Origin: Nonlabens sp.
GTDB taxonomy: Bacteria > Bacteroidota > Bacteroidia > Flavobacteriales > Flavobacteriaceae
Direction of reading: 5' to 3'
Length of the DNA stretch: 64,000 nt
NCBI GenBank assembly: GCA_020630715.1
Contig: JAHDIQ010000003.1
Coordinates: 189,541 to 253,540, forward strand
This document shows positions 61,526-64,000 of the stretch, in pieces. Under the pieces are notes generated by a model. It worked only from the letters and a program-made list of their open reading frames with translations, did no database searches and was not told the origin of the DNA. Both the position numbers and the translations under genes were made by a program. Position 1 is the first letter of the stretch; each line of letters opens with the position of its first letter.

Positions 61526-64000
61526 TTGTTTGCTCTTTTAAGTTGGTATTCTTTTTTCCAGCTATATAGAACTGGTAAAAGGAAATAAGATGTGACGTCG
61601 ATTATCATTCCGCCAAAAATGGGGATGGCCATCGGTATCATAATGTCGCTTCCTTTTCCTGTAGATGTGAGTACTGGCAACAATGCCAAAACTGTGGTCA
61701 CGGTGGTCATCAAGCAAGGACGTATTCTTTTTCCTGCGGCTTCTAATGTGGCGAGACGTATGCCTTTTTTACTGTCTGGCTCGTTGCTTTTAAATGATTG
61801 GTCTAAATAGGTTGCCATTACAACACCATCATCAGTCGCAATACCGAAAAGGGCAATAAAACCGACCCAAACGGCCACACTTAAATTGATGGTTTTCATA
61901 TTGAACAAGTCCCGTAGGTTCTCGCCAAAAAAGCTGAAATTGAAAAACCAATCCTGACCGTATAACCATATCATTATAAAACCACCTGCAAAGGCTACAG
62001 CGATGGCAGTAAAAACCATTAGCGACGTAGAAACCGACCTGAACTGGAAATACAAAATCAAGAAAATGACCAGCAAGCAAAGTGGCACAACTACCGATAA
62101 CGTTTTTTCTGCTCGCAATTGATTTTCGTATGTTCCTGTAAATCGGTAACTGATTCCTTGTGGCACGACCAAATCGCCATTATCGATTTTCTGTTGAATG
62201 AGCGCTTGTGCATTTTCCACCACATCGACTTCGGCAAAGCCATCGAGCTTATCAAACAGCACATACCCAATCAAGAAGGTGTCTTCACTTTTAATGACCT
62301 GTGGGCCTTGCTCGTAACGAATATCGACCAGTTCGCCCAAAGGAACCGGACTTCCAGTTGACACAGGAACATAGATACTTTTTAAATCTTCTGGATTTGC
62401 ACGCAGCTCACGTGGATAGCGTACACGCACACCATAGCGCTCACGTCCTTCTACTGTTTGGGTAAGTGGCATACCGCCCACAGCTACTTGAAGCACTTCC
62501 TGAACATCCATAATAGAAATTCCGTAGCGTGCCAGTTGGTCTCTCTTAATGTCAATCAATAAATAGGGTTTCCCCACTATGCGGTCTGCAAAAACGGCTT
62601 GTTCTTTGACACCTTCGGCTTGTTTTAGGATGTCTTCGAGTTGCAGACCAAAGTTTTCTATGGTTTTTAAATCTGGTCCTTTTACCTTGATGCCCATTGG
62701 TGCTCGCATACCCGTTTGTAGCATTACGAGTCGCGTCTCGATGGGTTGCAGCTTGGGCGCAGAAGTCACGCCTGGAAACTTGGTCACTTTTACGATTTCA
62801 TTCCAAATGTCATCAGGACTGCTTATTTCGGGTCGCCAGTTTCGATAATATTCCCCATCGTTATCTTCAATCAAATCATTGCGTGTTGCACTTGTTTTGA
62901 GTTGTGACGCTTCATAGTTTGCATCATCATCGATTTCATTATTTGGGTTGATAATGAACTTGTCATTTTTCAGCACAAATAGACCATCGTCGTTTACACG
63001 GTAGCGTTGTCTCTCGCCATTTTCATTTCGCATATATTCAGACTTGTACTGAATTACATTTTCATACATCGAGAGTGGCGCAGGGTCGAGAGCAGATTCT
63101 GTTCTACCCGCTTTTCCTACTACCGTTTCAATTTCAGGAATGCTCGCCACAGCCATATCCAGTTGTTGTAGCACCCGTTTATTTTCTTCCACACCGGCGT
63201 GCGGTAAGGATGTAGGCATTAATAAGAATGAACCTTCATTAAGTGCTGGCATAAATTCCTTTCCCGTGTTTCGCATTATGACCACACCTAAAATCAGCAC
63301 CGTGGTTGGAATGATTAAAAACAGGTATCGGTTTTGAAGTGCCCAGCGCAAAATCCTGTCATAGTATCTTCGGAAAACTGTAAACACACCAAGCAGTCCA
63401 AAGCAGATAATCGCTACAAAAATCAAATTCATTAGAATGCTGCGGTCAAAACCAAGTGGTCGCCAGTATTCGGCGAGTAGGAAAACAATAGCAACACAGG
63501 AAATAATAATATGGATGAGATTAGCTCGTTTTTCTGTAATTCTATCCCTTACGCTCAAAAGCGCAACAACACCGTAGGCAATCAAAATGAGACCAAGCCA
63601 ATAGCCATAAAAGATGGCTGTGATACCAAGGACAATGAGAACACCATTAATAATGTACTTTGAGCGTTCCATTAGGTTACTTTTCTTAAAAAGAAACGCG
63701 GCAAAAGGCGGTATTAAAAACAGCGCGATTACAAGCGATGCAGCAAGTGCCATTGTTTTTGTAAAGGCGAGTGGTCTGAATAGTTTTCCCTCAGCACCTA
63801 TCATTGTAAACACAGGTAGAAAACTGATAATCGTTGTGAGAACTGCGGTCAAAATTGCACCAGAAACTTCCGCAGTTGCGTTGTAGATAATTTCGTTTGT
63901 GGTGTATTCTATTCCGCTTTCGCGAAAGCGTAATTTTTTATCTTCCAGATGCCTAATCATATTCTCGGCGAGTATGACGCCCACGTCAACCATTGTACCG
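61522..64000 (-). CDS. CusA/CzcA-type RND metal pump, cut by window end
   Basis: The C-terminal 823-plus residues of a heavy-metal RND pump; the 5' part lies beyond base 64000. Visible parts include VDVGVILAENMIRH, the periplasmic porter domains with SLPHAGVEENKRVL, and the last six membrane helices (WVGFIALFGIATDDGVVMATYLDQ). A long insert of charged repeats (residues about 330-400, with NENGERQRYRVNDDG) is unlike the pump at 45123. With the TolC gene just after, it forms a second efflux system. A palindrome copy encodes LRFRESGIEY. Confidence 0.92.
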   Translation of the reverse strand, partial: GTMVDVGVILAENMIRHLEDKKLRFRESGIEYTTNEIIYNATAEVSGAILTAVLTTIISFLPVFTMIGAEGKLFRPLAFTKTMALAASLVIALFLIPPFAAFLFKKSNLMERSKYIINGVLIVLGITAIFYGYWLGLILIAYGVVALLSVRDRITEKRANLIHIIISCVAIVFLLAEYWRPLGFDRSILMNLIFVAIICFGLLGVFTVFRRYYDRILRWALQNRYLFLIIPTTVLILGVVIMRNTGKEFMPALNEGSFLLMPTSLPHAGVEENKRVLQQLDMAVASIPEIETVVGKAGRTESALDPAPLSMYENVIQYKSEYMRNENGERQRYRVNDDGLFVLKNDKFIINPNNEIDDDANYEASQLKTSATRNDLIEDNDGEYYRNWRPEISSPDDIWNEIVKVTKFPGVTSAPKLQPIETRLVMLQTGMRAPMGIKVKGPDLKTIENFGLQLEDILKQAEGVKEQAVFADRIVGKPYLLIDIKRDQLARYGISIMDVQEVLQVAVGGMPLTQTVEGRERYGVRVRYPRELRANPEDLKSIYVPVSTGSPVPLGELVDIRYEQGPQVIKSEDTFLIGYVLFDKLDGFAEVDVVENAQALIQQKIDNGDLVVPQGISYRFTGTYENQLRAEKTLSVVVPLCLLVIFLILYFQFRSVSTSLMVFTAIAVAFAGGFIMIWLYGQDWFFNFSFFGENLRDLFNMKTINLSVAVWVGFIALFGIATDDGVVMATYLDQSFKSNEPDSKKGIRLATLEAAGKRIRPCLMTTVTTVLALLPVLTSTGKGSDIMIPMAIPIFGGMIIDVTSYFLLPVLYSWKKEYQLKRANK
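63915..63930. repeat. 16-bp palindrome, copy in the second RND pump gene
   Basis: Exact copy, read as RFRES. ATTC before and TAATTT after give the inverted form of the extended flank. Confidence 0.95.

Overview
The window looks like a chromosome segment of a marine-type member of the Flavobacteriaceae (phylum Bacteroidota), possibly close to Nonlabens or Dokdonia. The genus is inference. The support is low GC, Bacteroidota-type promoters (TAnnTTTG -7 boxes), typical family gene orders (rsfS-ftsH-LUD-cdsA-psd with divergent birA; coaD-ddl), a TonB receptor with a partner lipoprotein, and many flavobacterial-type lipoproteins. No rRNA, tRNA, CRISPR array, transposase or phage gene was seen. Genes are tightly packed, with many ATGA overlaps and several convergent 3' overlaps.

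Bases 1-40,000 are mostly housekeeping. They hold asparagine synthase (asnB) with an upstream leader, msrA, a coiled-coil protein, a Nif3-family protein, lpxK, a TPR hybrid histidine kinase, gap-lipA, a glycosyltransferase, murB with an aminotransferase, valS, a phospholipid cluster (ACBP, psd, cdsA) with ftsH and rsfS, birA, pyrE, a NUDIX protein, an M14 peptidase, coaD-ddl, an amidase-PASTA-pseudouridine synthase run, rnhB, a putative porin, a TonB receptor unit and a FAD oxidoreductase. A 495-bp repeat-bearing gap (39,961-40,455) then leads into a metal-resistance block that runs to the window end, all on the minus strand.

The metal block has two parts. At 40.4-49.6 kb lie a Zn/Cd-type P-ATPase, a DUF3703 protein, a Fur-family regulator, a CDF-like transporter, a CzcB-like adaptor and a CzcA-like RND pump fused to a TolC domain. 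At 49.7-64 kb lie copper/silver-type genes: a DUF6660-like Cys/His protein, a CusB-like adaptor with a DUF3347 tail, a DUF305-like protein, a CopA ATPase, a permease, a haem-binding-domain protein, a DUF3347 protein, a multicopper oxidase fused to a CopB-like barrel, an HMA-AraC regulator, a TolC protein and a second RND pump cut by the window end. Together they would move metals from cytoplasm to periplasm (ATPases, CDF), oxidise or bind them there, and expel them across the outer membrane (RND-adaptor-TolC).

Two signals stand out. The first is an apparent asparagine-controlled transcription attenuator before asnB: a 16-residue leader peptide with seven Asn codons, alternative hairpins and a U-run terminator. 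The second is a dispersed 16-bp perfect palindrome, CGCTTTCGCGAAAGCG, present 13 times exactly plus at least four near copies. It lies almost always inside genes and is read as RFRES, AFAKA or LSRKR; its flanks are partly conserved, which suggests a longer spreading element. Many genes also have a TAnnTTTG box only 2-5 bases before the start codon, suggesting leaderless mRNAs.
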